Positions 33,483-45,735 are shown, counted from the first letter of the stretch. The stretch is DNA of 64,000 nt from Molossus alvarezi (GCA_037176705.1 JBAWUJ010000109.1:62001-126000); one strand, 5' to 3'. Notes: generated from the sequence alone by a model not told the origin. Numbers and translations: made by a program.

Positions 33483-36400
33483 TTATATTCGACAAATAAG
33501 TGAAATCATATGAAACTTTTCTTTCTCTGTTTGACTTGTTTCACTTAGGATGATACTTTCCAGGTCCCTCCATGTAGTCTCCAAGGATAAGAGGTATTTC
33601 TTTCTGACAGCTGTGTAGTACTCCATTATGTATATAGACCACAGCTTTTTTATCCATTCGTCTAATGATGGACACTTGGACTGTTTCCAGATCTTTGCTA
33701 TTGTAAATAGTGCTGCTATAAACATGGGGGTACTTATATTCTTTCTGATTGTTGTTTTATGCTTCTTAGGGTATATTCCTAGAAGTGGAATCACTGGGTC
33801 AAATGGAAGTGCAATTTTTAATTTTTTGAGGTAACACCATATTGTTTTCCGTAGTGGCTGCACCAGTCTGCATTCCCACCAGCAGTGCACTAGAGTCCCC
33901 ATTTCTCCACACCCCCGCTAACACTTACTGTTTGATGATTTGTTGATGGCGGCCATTCTGACATGTGTGAGGTGAAACCTCATTGTTGTTTTAATTTGCA
34001 TCTCTCTGAAGATTAGTGGTGATGAGCATTTCTTCATATGTTTCTATTGCCTTAGCTGATGTGTCAGTGAAAATTCTGCTGCATATGATGTCTGAAATTT
34101 TATTGCCTGCAGCTTCTTCTAGGAATTTTTGGATTCATCAGTCACCTTTAAGTCTTATCCATTTTGAGTTTATTCTTGTGTAGGGTGTAAATTGATGATC
34201 TAGTTTCATTTTTCTGCAAGTAGTCGTCCAGTGTTCCCAGCACCATTTATTAAAGAGGCTGTCCTTACTCCACTGTATGCTCTTTCCACCTTTGTCAAAT
34301 ATTAATTGAGCATATTGCCTTGGGTTCATTTCTGGATTCTCTGTTCTGTTCAACTGGTCGATATGCTTGTTCTTGTGCCAGTACCAGGCTGTTTTGATTA
34401 CAGTGGCTTTGTAGTATAACCTAAAACCTAGTATTGTGATCCCTCCAACTTTGTTCTACCTTTTCAAGATTGCTGTGGCTATTTGAGGCCTTTTTTGGTT
34501 CCTTATGAACTTTTGAAGCAATTATTCTAATTCTGTGAAGTGTGCCATTGGTATTTTGATGGGGATTGCATTGAATCTATAGATTGCTTTTGGTAATATG
34601 GACATTTTAATGATGTTAATTCTCCCAATCCATGAACATGGTATGTGCTTTCACTTTTTTATATCTTCCTCTATTTCTTTTTTCAATGACCTTTAATTTT
34701 CTGCCAATAGGTTCTTTATTTCTTTGGTTAAGTTTATTCCTAGGTATCTTAATTTCTTTGCCGCAGTGGTAAATGGGATTGTTTTCTTAGTTTCTCTTTC
34801 TGTGAGTTAATCATTGGTGAATAAGAATGCTATCAATTTCTTGATGTCAATTTTGTATCCTGCTACTTTGCCAAATTTATTTATTAAGTCTAGTAAACTT
34901 TTGATGGAGTCTTTTAGGTTTTCTATGTATAGTATCATTTTATCTGCAAATAATGACAATTTCACTACCTCCTTTCCAATTTGGATCCCTTTTATTTTCT
35001 CTTCCTGTATGATTGCTGTGGCTGAGACTTCCAGTACTATGTTAAATAAGAGTGGCGAAAGTGGGCATCCTTGCCTTCTTCCTGTTCTTAAGAGACATGC
35101 TTTTAGATTTTGCCTATTGAGTATGATGTTGTTTGTAGGTTTTTCATATATGGCCTTTATTATGTCTAGATATGATCCCTCTATTCCCACACTGTTGAGC
35201 ATTTTTATCAGAAATGGCTGCTGGATTTTGTCTAAGGCTTTTTCGGCATCCTTTGTTATGATCGTGTGGTTTTTCTTTTTCTTTTTTTTTTATGTGGTGT
35301 ATCACGTTTATTGCTTTGCAAATATTGTACCAGCCTTGCATTTCTGGAATGAATCCCACTTGGTCATGGTGGATAATTTTTTTGGTGTATTGCTGTATCC
35401 GATTTGATAGTATTTTATTCAAGATTTTGCATCTATGTTCATCCGGGGTATTGGCCTGTAGTTTTCTTTCTTTGTTGTGTCTTTTTCTGGTTTTGGAATG
35501 AGAATTATACTGGGTTCATAAAACTAGTTTGGAAGTCTTTCTTCTTCTTGAGCTTTTTGAAATAGTTTGAGGAGAATGGGTGTTAGTTCTTCTTTGAATG
35601 TTCGGTAAAACTCCCCTGTGAAGCCATCCAGTCCTGGGCTGTTGTTTGCTGGTAGAGTCTTGATTGCATCTTCAATTTCTTCTGTTGTAATTGGTCTGTT
35701 CAAGTTTTCTATCTCTTCCTGATCCAGATTTGGGGACTATGTGTTTCTAGAAATTTGTCCATTTCGTTTAGATTGTCTAATTTTTGCCATATCATTCTTC
35801 ATCATAGTTGTTAACGATCTTTTGTATTTCTGTGGTGTCAGTTGTTATTTCTCCTCTTTGCTTTTTGATTTTGTGTATTTGGGTTCTCTCTCTTTGTTTC
35901 TTGGTGCGTATAGCTAAGGGTCCGTCAATCTTGTTTATTTTTTCGAAAAACCAGCTCTTTGTTTTATTTATCCTTTGAATTGTTTTTGTGGTCTCTATGT
36001 CATTCATTTCTGCTCTGATCTTTACTATTGCCTTCCTTCTACTTGCTCTGGGGTTTTCTTTTTGTTTGCTCTCTAGTTCTTTAAGTTGTGAGGTTATATA
36101 ATCTATTAGAGATTTTTCTTGTTTTTTGAGGTAGGCCTGAAGTGCTATGAACTTACCTCTCAAAACTGCTTTCGCTGCATCCCATAGATTTTTTGATATC
36201 GTGTCTTCATTTTCATTGGTTTCCATGAAGTTTTTTATTTCTTCCTTGATCTTGTTGGTGACCCATTCATTGTTTAATAACAGCTATCTAGCTTCATGTG
36301 TTCAAATGTTTTGTATGTTCGTCTTGCAATCAATTTCTAGTTTCATGCCATTGTGATCTGAGAAGATGCTTGATTTGATTTCAGTCTTCTTGAACTTGTA

Positions 36401-36970
36401 TAGACTTAGTTTGTGCCCTAACATGTGGTCTATCTTTGAGAATGTCCCATGTGCACTTGAGAAGAATGTGAATTCTGTAAGATTGGGGTGTAATTCTCTG
36501 TAGATATCTATTAAATCCATTTGGTCTATCACTTTATTTAGTGTCTCTGTTTTCTTGCTAACTTTTTGTCTAGAGGATCTATCCAGTGATGTCAGCAGGG
36601 TGTTGAAGTCCTCTGCTATGATTGTATTGCTATCAATTTATCTTTTGAAGTCCTCCAGTAGATTTTTAATATATTTTGGTGGTCCAATATTGAGTGCATA
36701 TATGTTTATCAAGGTTATATCTTCCTGTTGGATAGTTCCTTTCAATATTGTGTAGTAGCCTTCTTTGTCTCTAGTTATGGCCTTCATTTTGAAGTCTATT
36801 TTATCTGATATGACTAGTGCTACCCCAGCTTTCTTTTCCTTTTCATATGCTTGGATAATTTCTTTCCATCCCTTCACTTTCCATCTATGTGAGTCTTTTA
36901 ATGTCAGGCGGCTCTCTTATAAACAATATATGGATGAGTCATGCTTTCTTATCCAATAAACTACTCTGGG
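33483..36970 (-). pseudogene. L1 ORF2 pseudogene (all domains present, multiply broken)
   Basis: In sense order: endonuclease N-terminus (~36,970-36,880), endonuclease middle (36638-36877) and C-terminal part (36302-36532, where the SDHNGMKLEI motif and the preceding DH remain). The linker follows (35792-36226, lysine/glutamate-rich). The RT N-terminal part is at 35144-35422 and the RT palm at 34807-35202, where the catalytic box reads FADK in place of FADD. The C-terminal segment (33483-33902) includes the WWEC/WKQ region and ends at the native stop. The endonuclease residues I can see look intact, but RT is mutated and the frame is broken many times. Confidence 0.87.
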
Positions 36971-37139
36971 TCTTTTTATGGGAACATTCAGTCCATTTAC
37001 ATTTAAGGTGATTATTGATATGTACTTATTTATTGCCATTTTTGTTTAGTGTGGTTCTATTTTTCTTCCCATTTCTTCTGCTGATTACAGTAGTCCTTTT
37101 AACATTTCTTGCAGTGCTGGTTTGGTGCTAATGTATTCC

Positions 37140-38010
37140 CTTAGCCTTTTTTGCCTGGAAAACTTTTTATTTGACCTTCTATTTGGAATGATAGCCTGGC
37201 TGGGTAGAGTAGTCTTAGATTCAGATCCTTGTTTTTCATGACCTTGATTACTTCATGCCATTCTTTTCTTGCCTGTAGTGTATCTTGTGAGAAATCAGCT
37301 GAGAGCCTTATGGGGGTTCCTTTGTAGGCAACCTGTTGGTTCTCTCTTGCTGCTTTTAGGATTCTCTCTTTATTTTTAATTTTTGGCCCTTTGATTACTA
37401 TGTGTCTTGGTGTGGGCTGGTTTGGGTTCTTCTTACTTGGGGCTCTCTGTGCTTCTTGAACTTGAATGCCTTCTTCCTTCAACAAATTAGGGGAGTTTTC
37501 TGTCATTATTTCTTCAAATATATTCTCTAATCCTTGCTCATTTTCTTCTTCAGCGATTCCTATTATGTGAATGTTACTACATTTCCAGTTGTCCCACGAT
37601 TCTCTTAAGCACTCTTCCTCTTTTTAATTGTTTTTTTTTTTTTTTTCCTTTTGGTTTTCTCATTGTTTGATTTTTTTCTATCCTATCTTCTAATTAACTG
37701 ATCCAGTCCTCAGCTTTCTCTACTCTGCTATGTGTGTTTTTTTATTTATTTATTTATTTCTGATTGTCATTCTTCATTTCTTTTTGTTGGTTTTTAATTT
37801 GTAACTGGTTGATTTTCAACATTTCTATGTCTTTACTCATGGTGTTCATGTCCTTACACATGCTGTTGATGTTCCTCAAAATCATAGCTTTGAGTTCTAG
37901 CTCCATTTACTTGCTTAACTGAAGTTCATTTATCTCCTCTTTGGTAGAGGTCTCTTGTTCTTTCATTTTGCTTTTGTTTCTGTGTTTCATTATTTTGGCT
38001 ATCACAGTGG
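37140..38010 (-). pseudogene. L1 ORF1 pseudogene
   Basis: The middle and C-terminal domain is a 121-codon frame at 37141-37506 (VQEAQRAPSKKNPNQPTPRH region, LSADFS motif, LLYPARLSF near the end). The N-terminal start region (KHRNKSKMKEQE) lies near 37,990. The coiled coil between them is interrupted by a T-rich expansion at 37,627-37,650 and an 'atttattt' repeat near 37,740. Function in the family: nucleic-acid chaperone of the L1 RNP. Confidence 0.84.
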
Positions 38011-38808
38011 GCTTCGGAGCCTGCCAATATTTCCTTGTGGGTGTTGGTATTCTGTTGTTTTTGGTTCCCTCTCCTGAATTTGAATAAGCCAGGGTGAACA
38101 CACTTTACACACCACTGTCAGCCTTACTTTCCTGATTAAAGTTGCTAGCCCTGGGAATGGTACACTAATCATCTAGCTTTTTGCCTGGAGGATATCAGTA
38201 GCAGTTGTCTAAAGAACCCTGACTTCTCCTTTGAATGAAAAACTCCCTTAGGTGCTCAGCATAAGGGGATTTCCTGAGGTGGGGCAGATGTTGGTTGTTA
38301 ATGGACCTCAATTAGCATTTCAATGGCTACCTTGTGGGGTCAAATCTCTGAGGGAGGGGCCACTGCCTCTCCCCAGGGTCCTGGGAAGAACTAAGACGAC
38401 CACAGTTCTCCATCGCTGCACTCAGCAAAAGCTCTGAGCACCCTCCAAATCCTGAGTGTCCCAACACGGTTCCAGTCCAGTCTGCCCTCCCTCTGCCGGA
38501 GCCCTAGGAAAGTGGCTATGGCTCTTTGAGCCTCTGTCCAGACTCTGAGTTGTGGAGCCGCTGGGAGTTTAACCTGAGGGCGCTCATCACAACTAAGGCC
38601 GCTGCTCCCATCTAAGGCCGCTGCCTACGGTGGGCTCCCAGCTACCCTTTCGCATCTCTGCAAGTCTATCAGAATTGAGTCAGTGTTATGTGATCCTTCC
38701 AGCTGCTTTTCTGTTGCATTTTCCTGATCATTTGTCTTTATTATCATTGTAATACAGTTTGTCCTGGGAAATGGTCTGTGTAGCTTCCATTCACTCTGCC
38801 ACCATTTT
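38010..38808 (-). promoter_or_regulatory. L1 5' UTR (fossil)
   Basis: This 5' UTR ends at the conserved 5' terminus. It contains a short direct repeat 'ctaaggccgctgc' near 38,594-38,630, in place of the long minisatellite of 24,683-25,030. It is almost identical to 53,740-54,556. Confidence 0.75.
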
Positions 38809-39128
38809 AGAATCTGTTTTCCTAACTCTTGAGATACCTGGTTTATTCACTCATTGAACAGAAATGACTGCTGACTATACCAGGTTTTGGGGATGTAACA
38901 GAGAACAAAGCAGACAAAAATTCTTGCTCAAATGGATCTTGCATTCTACTGGGGGAGAAACAGGCAGTTAACAAAAGTCATATCAGATGGTGCCAAAAGC
39001 TATCAAGCATAAAACGAAAGACAGTGTGATGAAGGTTCTAACATATACTTCACCTTTCCTTGATTACTTTACTGTTCTCTCTGCTCTGTTTGACCTTATT
39101 GCCCTTTCCATTTATTTTCATCTTATAC
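38809..39128. other. Non-L1 flank, duplicated at 54,557
   Basis: This ~320 bp is not L1. The part from ~38,860 ('ggggatgtaacagagaaca', 'gcattctactgggggag') resembles the terminal part of ancient mammalian interspersed repeats of the L2/MIR kind; I cannot name the family. It recurs in the same context at 54,557-54,886 with few differences. No coding frame is convincing. Confidence 0.7.
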
Positions 39129-42100
39129 ATTTTTTAAATAATTTTTTATCTATTTATTTTTGTTATGGATGGTTCTCCTTTTTTTCCCCATTGACACCCT
39201 CATCCCTATACCCATTACCGCATACCCGGCTTTGTTGTCCGTGTCTATCAGTTTTGCGTACATGCATATAAGTTCTGTGGTTTATCTCTTCTCTCCCCCC
39301 ACAACCCTATCTTCTGAGGGTTGTCAGTCTGTACCTCACTTTCACGTTTCTGGGTCTGCCCAATTTCTCAGACTTTTATGTTCATTATATTCCATAAATA
39401 AGTGAGGTCATGTGATATTTTTTGTTCTTGGCTTGGCTTGTTTCACTTAAGATAATACTTTCCAGGTCCCTCCATGTAGTCTCAAAGGTAAGAGATCTTT
39501 CTTTCTTATAGGTCCATAGTACTCCATTGTGTATATGTAGCACTTTTTTTATTCATTTGTATACTGATAGACACTTGGGCTGTTTCCAGGTCTTAGCTAT
39601 TATAAATAGTGCTGCTACGGACATGGGGGTACATATATCCTTTCTGATTGATTTTTCAGTCTTCTTAGGGTATATTCCTAGAAGTGAGATAACTGGAACA
39701 AATGGCAGTTCAATTTCTAATTTTTTGTGATAACACCATATTTTTTTCAATAGTGGTTACACCAGTCTGCATTCCCACCAGCAGTGTACTAGAGTCCCCT
39801 TTTCTAAACACCCTCGCCAACACTTGTTGTTTGATGATTTGTGGATGGCAGCCATTCTGACATGTGTGAGGTGATACCTCATAGTTCATTTAATTTTCAT
39901 CTATGATGATTAGTGCTGTTGAGCATTTCTTCATATGTCTCTCAGCCATTTGTATGTCCTGTTTGGAAAGATGTCTATTTAGTTCGTCTGCCCATTTTTT
40001 AATTGGGTTCTTTGTCTTCTTTTTGTTGAGTTGTATGTGTACTCTATATATTTTGGAAATTAACCACTTATTTGATATTTCGTTGGCAATTATGCTCTCC
40101 CATAGAGTGGGTTGCCTTTTCATTTTGATGCTTGTTTCTTTTGCTGTCCATAAGGTTTTTAGTTTGATGTAGTTCCATGTGTTTATTTATTTATTTTTGT
40201 TTTGTTTAGTTTCTCTTGCCCTAGGTGATGTATTGGTAAAAATTCTGCTGCCTGTGATGTTTGAGATTTTGCTGCCTGCATTTTCTTCTAGGAATTTTTT
40301 GGATTCACAAGTCACATTTAAGTCTTTTATCCAATTTGACTGTAGTTTTGTGTATGGTGTAAGTTGTTGGTCTAGTTTTATTTTCTTTTCATATTTTTGT
40401 TGCATGTAGCTGTCCAATTTTCCAAACACCATTGATTAAATAGGCTCTCTTTACCCCATTGTGTGCTCTAGCAACCTTTGTCAACTATTAATTGACCATA
40501 CTGTCTTGGGACCATTTCTGGGTTCTCTGTTCTGTTTCATTGATCTGCATGCCTATTTTTGTGCCAGTAGCAGGCTGTTTTGATTACAATGACGTTGTAG
40601 TATAACCTTGTACCTGGTACTGAAATCCAGTTTCACTTCCAACTTTCTAAAGCAGATCTCTTTTCTTTTTTCTTCTTGTTTAATTGCTTTGACTCAGACT
40701 TCCAGTGCCATGTTAAATACAAGTTGCAAGAGCGACCATTCCTGTCTTGACCCTGTTATTAAGAATAATGTTTTAGTATTAACCCATTGAGTATAATAGT
40801 GTCTGTAGGTTTTTCATATATGTTGAGATATGGTATTTCTATTCCTACATAGCTAAGTGTTTTTATCAGAAATGAGTGCTAAGTTATGCCAAAAGACTTT
40901 TCAGTATTTATTGATATGATCTTATGATTTTTATCTTTCATTTTGTTTATATGATGTGCCATATTTATTGATTTGCAAATATTGTACCAGCCATACATCC
41001 CTGGGATGTATCTGACTTGGTCAAGGTTTATAACTTCTTTTATGGTATTGCTGAATTGAATTTCCTAATATTTTTGGAAGGATTTTGGCATCTATGTTAA
41101 TCAGGTATAGTAGCCTGTACATTTCTTTCTTTGTAGTGCCATTATCTGTTTTCTAAATTATAATTATGCTGGTTTCCAAAATCAACTCTGGAAGTGTCCC
41201 TTCTTTTAAAAATTTTTGGAAATAGTTTGTGAAAAATGGGGGTTAATTATTCTTTGAATGTTCAATAAAACTTCCCTGTAAAGCCATCTGAGCCCAGGCT
41301 TTTGTTTTCTGGGAGTTTCTTGATTACATCTTCAATTTCCTTAGTTGTTATTAGTCTGTTCAAGTTTTCTGTCTCTTCCCGGTTCAGTTTTGGGAGACTG
41401 TATGATTCTACAAATTTGTCAGTTTGTCCTATATTGACCTATTTGTTGGCATATAGTTGTTCATAGCATTTTAAAACAATCTTGTTTTTCTGTGGTGTCA
41501 GTTGTTACTTCTCCTCTTTTTTATCTGATTTTGTTTATTTGAATACTTTCTCTTTGTTTCGTTGTGAGTCTGGCTAAGGGTCCATCAATGTTGTTTATTT
41601 TTGTTAAGGAACCAGCTCTTTGTTTCATTGATCTTTTGAATTGTTTTTTAATTTCTATGTAATTTATTTTTACTCTGACTTTTCCTATTTATTTCCTTCT
41701 ACTTGCTCTGGATTTTTCTTTTTCTTTACATTCTAGTTCTTTAATTTGTGTGGTTAGATATTGAATGAAAAGTTTTCTGTTTTTGGAAGTCGGCATGTAG
41801 TGCTATGAATTGTCCTCTCAGGACTTCTATTGATGCATCCCACAGATTTTGTGTTGTTGTGTTTTCATTTTCATTGTTCTCCAGAAAGTTTTTCTTTTTC
41901 TCTTTGTATCGTCACCAGAGGACAGTTTTGCATTTACCTTCAGATAAAGTAGGAGGAAGAGAGAAATAGAGAGAGACAGAAAAACAGTGATGTGAGAGAG
42001 ACGTATCGACTGGTTGCCACGCACAGGACCCCAGACAAGGTTGGAGACTAAGTACAAGTGAAGCACGTGCCCTCAGTGGGAACCAAACCGAGGACTCTCT

Positions 42101-43092
42101 GGTCCAGGCTGACATTCTAACCGATGAGTCAAACCAGTCAGGGAGGTTTCCAGGAAGTTTTAAAACTCTTGCTTGATCTCCTTGGTAACCCCTTCATTGT
42201 TTAAGAACATAATATTTAACCTGCTTGTGTTGGAGTGTTTTCATTGTAATTAACTGCTACTTTTATGCCATTGTGATCTGAGAAGATGCTTTATTTGTTT
42301 TTTCAATCTTCTTGAACTTGTAGAGACTTACTTTGTGTCCTAACGTGTGTTCTGTCTTTGAGGATGTCCCATGTGCACTTGAGAAGAATGTGAATTAAGC
42401 AGTTTTGTGGTGTAATTCTATGTAGATATTTATTAAATCCATTTGATCTAGTACATAATTTAAAGTCTCTGATTCATTGTTAAATTTTTATCTAGATGAT
42501 CAATTCAGCTGGGTGTTGAAGTCTCCTGCTATAATTGTGTTGCTTTTTGTTTCTTCTTTGACGTCCTCCAGAAGTTTTATAAAGTATTTGTACTCCTTTA
42601 TTGGGTGCATATATGTTTACTAAGGTTGTGTTCTCCTGTTCCTGTTGGATAGATCCTTTCAATGTTATGTAGTGTCCTTCTTTGTCTCTAGTTAATATAT
42701 TTTGAAGTATATTTTATCAAATATAAGTATTGCTACCCCAGGTTTTTTATTTATTTATTTTTTTCTGCTTGCTTGGAAAATTCCATCCTTTCACTTTCAA
42801 ACTATCTGACTCTTTTGTTGTGAGTTGTGCTTTCTTATACATTCAGTGTCTCTGTGTCTTTGGATCAGAGTGTTTAATCAATTTACATTAAAGTTATTAT
42901 TGATGTGTACTTATTTTTATTGCTATCTTCACTTATTATGGTTATATTTCTCTTCCTATTTCTTCTGCTTATTACAGCAGTTCTTTTGGCATTTCTTGGA
43001 GTGCTGGATTGGTAGTAATATGTTCCCTTGGCTTTTGTTGTTTGTCTTTGTTTTTTATTTGCATGGAAACTTTTTATTTCACCTTCTATTTT
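39129..43092 (-). mobile_element. L1 with internal deletion, truncated in ORF1 at KCNK1 junction
   Basis: The 3' end is at 39,129 and the ORF2 C-terminus runs to ~40,610. There 'ctggtactg' is joined to 'aatccagtttcacttcc', which removes about 0.5 kb relative to 33,244-38,808. RT and linker continue to 41,880, a SINE follows (41,894-42,145), then the endonuclease (42,146-42,960) and the start of the ORF1 C-terminus. L1 sequence stops at 'caccttctatttt' (43,092), where host-gene sequence begins. The same deletion, SINE and breakpoint occur at 54,887-62,178. Confidence 0.83.
41894..42145 (-). mobile_element. VES-type SINE (old, duplicated), copy 4A
   Basis: This is a decayed tRNA-derived SINE on the minus strand, with a 'tccctgactggtttgac'-like head and a body like the other VES copies. 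Target duplications 'ccagaaagttttt' (41,881) and 'ccaggaagtttta' (42,150) lie in the L1 linker. The same insertion is at 59,361-59,617, so it predates the large duplication. Confidence 0.8.
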
Positions 43093-43766
43093 GGGTGTGG
43101 GGGCGTGGAAGGTGGGTTGGGACCAAAGGCGGGGGTGGGGGAGCTGCTTGGCCAGCTCTCCTCTGTCTCCAGCTTGGAAAGATGTTTTGGTCCCTGGCCG
43201 CCAGCTCGTGCATCAGCCTGGTGGGCGGCCCCACTCTGCCTGGTCTTTGGTGCCTTGGTTTTTTGTCGGTGGCGTTGCCCTATGAGTACCTGCTGTGCCA
43301 GGAGCTGCTCAAGGTGAAGTGGAGCCTCCAGGATCTCGATTGCCTGTCCGAGCCGCAGCACGAGCAGGTCCTGGGCCTCATGCTGGAGGCAGCAGCCAGG
43401 GCTTGTTGGGGCTCAGCAATGCCTTCGGCCGCTGGAACTGGGACTTCACCTCCATGCTCTCTTTCTCAGCACCATGCTCTCCCCACAGGTAGGATCCCGG
43501 TGGCCCAGCACCACAGCCGCTCTCCACCCTGTGCTCCCCAGGACCCCCCTGTCCTGCCATCTCCCTTCCCTGTGTCCCCAGCCCCCGCCACCCTCCTGCT
43601 CCCACCCCGCGCATCCCCAGCCCCTCCATCCTGCCTGTCCTCACCCGGGTGCACCAGCCCCTCCAGCTTGGCCACTGGCCCCTCCCTGGGCCTCTTCTGT
43701 GGGGATTCGCAAAGGGCGGGCTGGTGGAGTCCAAAGCTGGTGAAGTGACCTCAGGACCTCACTTGG
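43093..43766 (+). pseudogene. KCNK1: KCNK1 exon 1 plus start of intron 1 (pseudogene fragment, copy A)
   Basis: Plus-strand host-gene fragment inside L1 DNA. The exon-like part is 43,182-43,488 and starts ATG-TTT-TGG-TCC-CTG. Its translation (SLAASSC, then LPYEYLLCQEL, CLSEPQ-EQ-LG, and in another frame LSNAFGRWNWDFTS) matches my memory of the N-terminus, first extracellular cap and first pore helix of TWIK-1, a two-pore potassium channel. The end 'cacag|gtaggatccc' is an intact splice donor, where K2P genes have an intron in the first GYG glycine codon. Some 278 bp of intron follow, so this came from genomic DNA, not cDNA. About 45 bp for transmembrane helix 1 are missing and the frame shifts near 43,400. 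It cannot make a channel. Confidence 0.85.
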
Positions 43767-44430
43767 GTGTTTGATGTATTGCTGGATTTGATTTTCTAAT
43801 ATTTTGTTAAGAATTTTGGCATCTGTGTTAATCAGGGATATTGGCCTGTAGTTTTCTTTTGTTTGTAGTGTCTTTATCTGGTTTGGGAATTAGGATTATG
43901 CTGACCTCAGAAAGTGAATTTGAAAGTGTTCTGTCTTCCTGGATTTTTTGAAATAGTTTGAGAAGAATGGGTGTTAGTTCTTTGCATGTTCTGTAAAACT
44001 TCCCTGTGAAGCTGTCCAAGCCTGGGTTTTTGATTGCTGGGAGAGTCTTGATTATATCTTTAATTTCCTTAGTTGTGATTGGTCTGTTCCAGTTTTCTAT
44101 CTCTTCCCCGTTCAGTTCTGGGAGACTGTGTATTTCTAGAAATTTGTCCATTTGTTTATCTTTTGAATTTTTTGTGGTCTCTATGTTGTGTATTTCTGCT
44201 CTGATCTGTGCTATTCATTTTCTACTACTTTGAGTTTTTTGTTGTTGTTGTTGTTCCTTTGTTTGTTTATGTTTTCTACCTAGTTTTTTAAGTTCTGATG
44301 TGAGATAGTCAATTAGAAAATCTAGTTTCCTGTGGTAAAGATTTATGTTATAAACTTCCCTATTAGGACTACTTTCACTGAATTCCATTGATTTGGTGTT
44401 GTTGTGTGTTCATTTTCATTGGTTTCCATG
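43767..44430 (-). mobile_element. Endonuclease-deleted L1, second copy, left part
   Basis: This is RT N-terminal and linker sequence (minus frame 43828-44151 has the ITTKEIKDIIKTLPA-type RT leader). It begins abruptly after the KCNK1 fragment at the point matching ~29,735 of the first copy. It continues beyond the HAL1-like insertion at 46,604. Confidence 0.82.
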
Positions 44431-44889
44431 AAGTTTTTAATTTTTCTTTCTTTCTTTCTTTTTTTTTTAAATCTTAATTGTTAATGGAGAATTTATTACA
44501 GATGTTCCACATGTTTTCCCCCATTGCCCCCCCCACCCCACTCCTGCCCCCCTCTTGTTTTCCCACAATATTGTCTGTGTCCGTTGCTTATACATATATG
44601 TTCTTTGGTTTATTTCTTCCCACCCCCCCAAACCCTTTCCCTTTGAGGTTTGTCAGTCTAGCAATGAATTTGTACTTCTTAATCTCTTCACCCTTTTCAC
44701 TCATCCCCCAACCCCCCTCCCATCTGGCAACCAACAAAATGTTTCCTGTATCTTTGAGAATGTTTCTGTTCTGCCTGTTTCTTTTGTTTGTAGATTCCAT
44801 TGTTGATAGATATATTCATTGCCATTTTGTATGTTCATATATTTTATCTTTTTCTTCAAAAAGACCCTTCACATTTCATATAATAACGG

Positions 44890-45735
44890 TTTGGTGGTGA
44901 TGAACTCCTTTAACTTTTTCTTCTCTGGGAAACTATATGATCATCGATTCCATATGACAGCTTTGCAGGATAGAGTAATCTTGGTTGTAGGTTCTTGCTT
45001 TTCCTCACTCTGAATATTTCTTGCCACTCCCTTCTGGCCTGCAAAGTTTCTTTTGAGAAATCAGCTGACAGTCTTATGGGAACTCCCTTGTAGGTAACTA
45101 GCTGCCTTTCTCTTGCTACATTTAAGATTCTCTCTTTGTCTTGAAACTTTTGCATTTTGATGATGATGTGTCTTGGTGTGGGCCTCTTGGGGTTCATCTT
45201 GTTTGGGACTCTCTGTGCTTCCTGGACTTGTATGTCTGTTTCCTTCACCAAGTTAGGAAAATTTTCTGCCATTATTGTTTCAAACAGGTTTTCGATTTCT
45301 TGTTCTCGCTCTTCTCCTTCTGGCACCCCCAAGATGTGAATGTTGGCATGCTTGAAGTTGTCCCAGAGGCTACTTACCCTCTCCTCATTTTTTTTTTTGG
45401 ATTCTTTTTTCTTTTTGCTGTTCTGATTGGGCATTTTTTGCTTCCTTATATTCCAAATCGATGGTTTGCTTCTTGGATTTATGTACTCTACTATTGAATC
45501 TGTGCAAATTATTCTTTATTTCAGTTCATGCCTCCTTCAATTCTGACTGTGCATCCATAATTTCTGACTGGTTTTTTTCTATGCTCTTGAAGCCCTCACT
45601 GAATTCATTGAGTATCCTTATAAGAAGTATTTTGAACTCAGCATCTTTTAGGTTGCTTATCTCCATTTCGCTTAGTTCTTTTCTTGGGGTTTTGTTCTGT
45701 TCTTTCATTTGGGACCTGTTTCTTTGTTTCCTCAT
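44890..45735 (-). pseudogene. HAL1-like ORF1 (nearly intact, broken once or twice)
   Basis: ORF1p-type protein. The N-terminal part is 45526-45735 (start MRKQRNRSQMKEQ, then an acidic/basic heptad-like region). The main 174-codon frame is 44910-45434, with a lysine-rich coiled-coil end, an RRM (HANIHILGVPEGEE, FPNLVKET, VQEAQRVPNK, RPTPRHIIIK) and a C-terminal domain (IRLSADFS-ETLQARREW, LQPRLLYPAKLSY). At least one frame break separates the two blocks near 45,435-45,525. It is clearly less decayed than the other ORF1 copies here. It would bind RNA as a trimer, if it were ever intact. Confidence 0.82.

Larger units (their letters stand above)
33244..38808 (-). mobile_element. Near full-length L1 (5.6 kb, dead)
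   Basis: This is the most complete L1 in the window. It has a poly-T and 3' end at 33,244, a short 3' UTR to ~33,483, ORF2 to ~36,970, ORF1 at ~37,140-38,010 and a 5' UTR ending 'actctgccaccatttt' at 38,808. All blocks are in normal order, including the whole endonuclease. I could not find a convincing target-site duplication. Its 5' portion (from ~37,905) is very close to 53,640-54,556, while the rest is much less similar to the L1 at 50,296. Confidence 0.88.

Noticed and set aside
33220..38830. Target-site duplication for the near full-length L1
   Set aside because: Sequence before the poly-T at 33,243 and after the 5' end at 38,808 does not match over any useful length.
43093..43766. KCNK1 fragment as a processed (retrotransposed mRNA) pseudogene
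   Set aside because: The splice donor is followed by more than 250 bp of intron-like sequence, exon 2 is absent, and there is no poly-A tail at its end.
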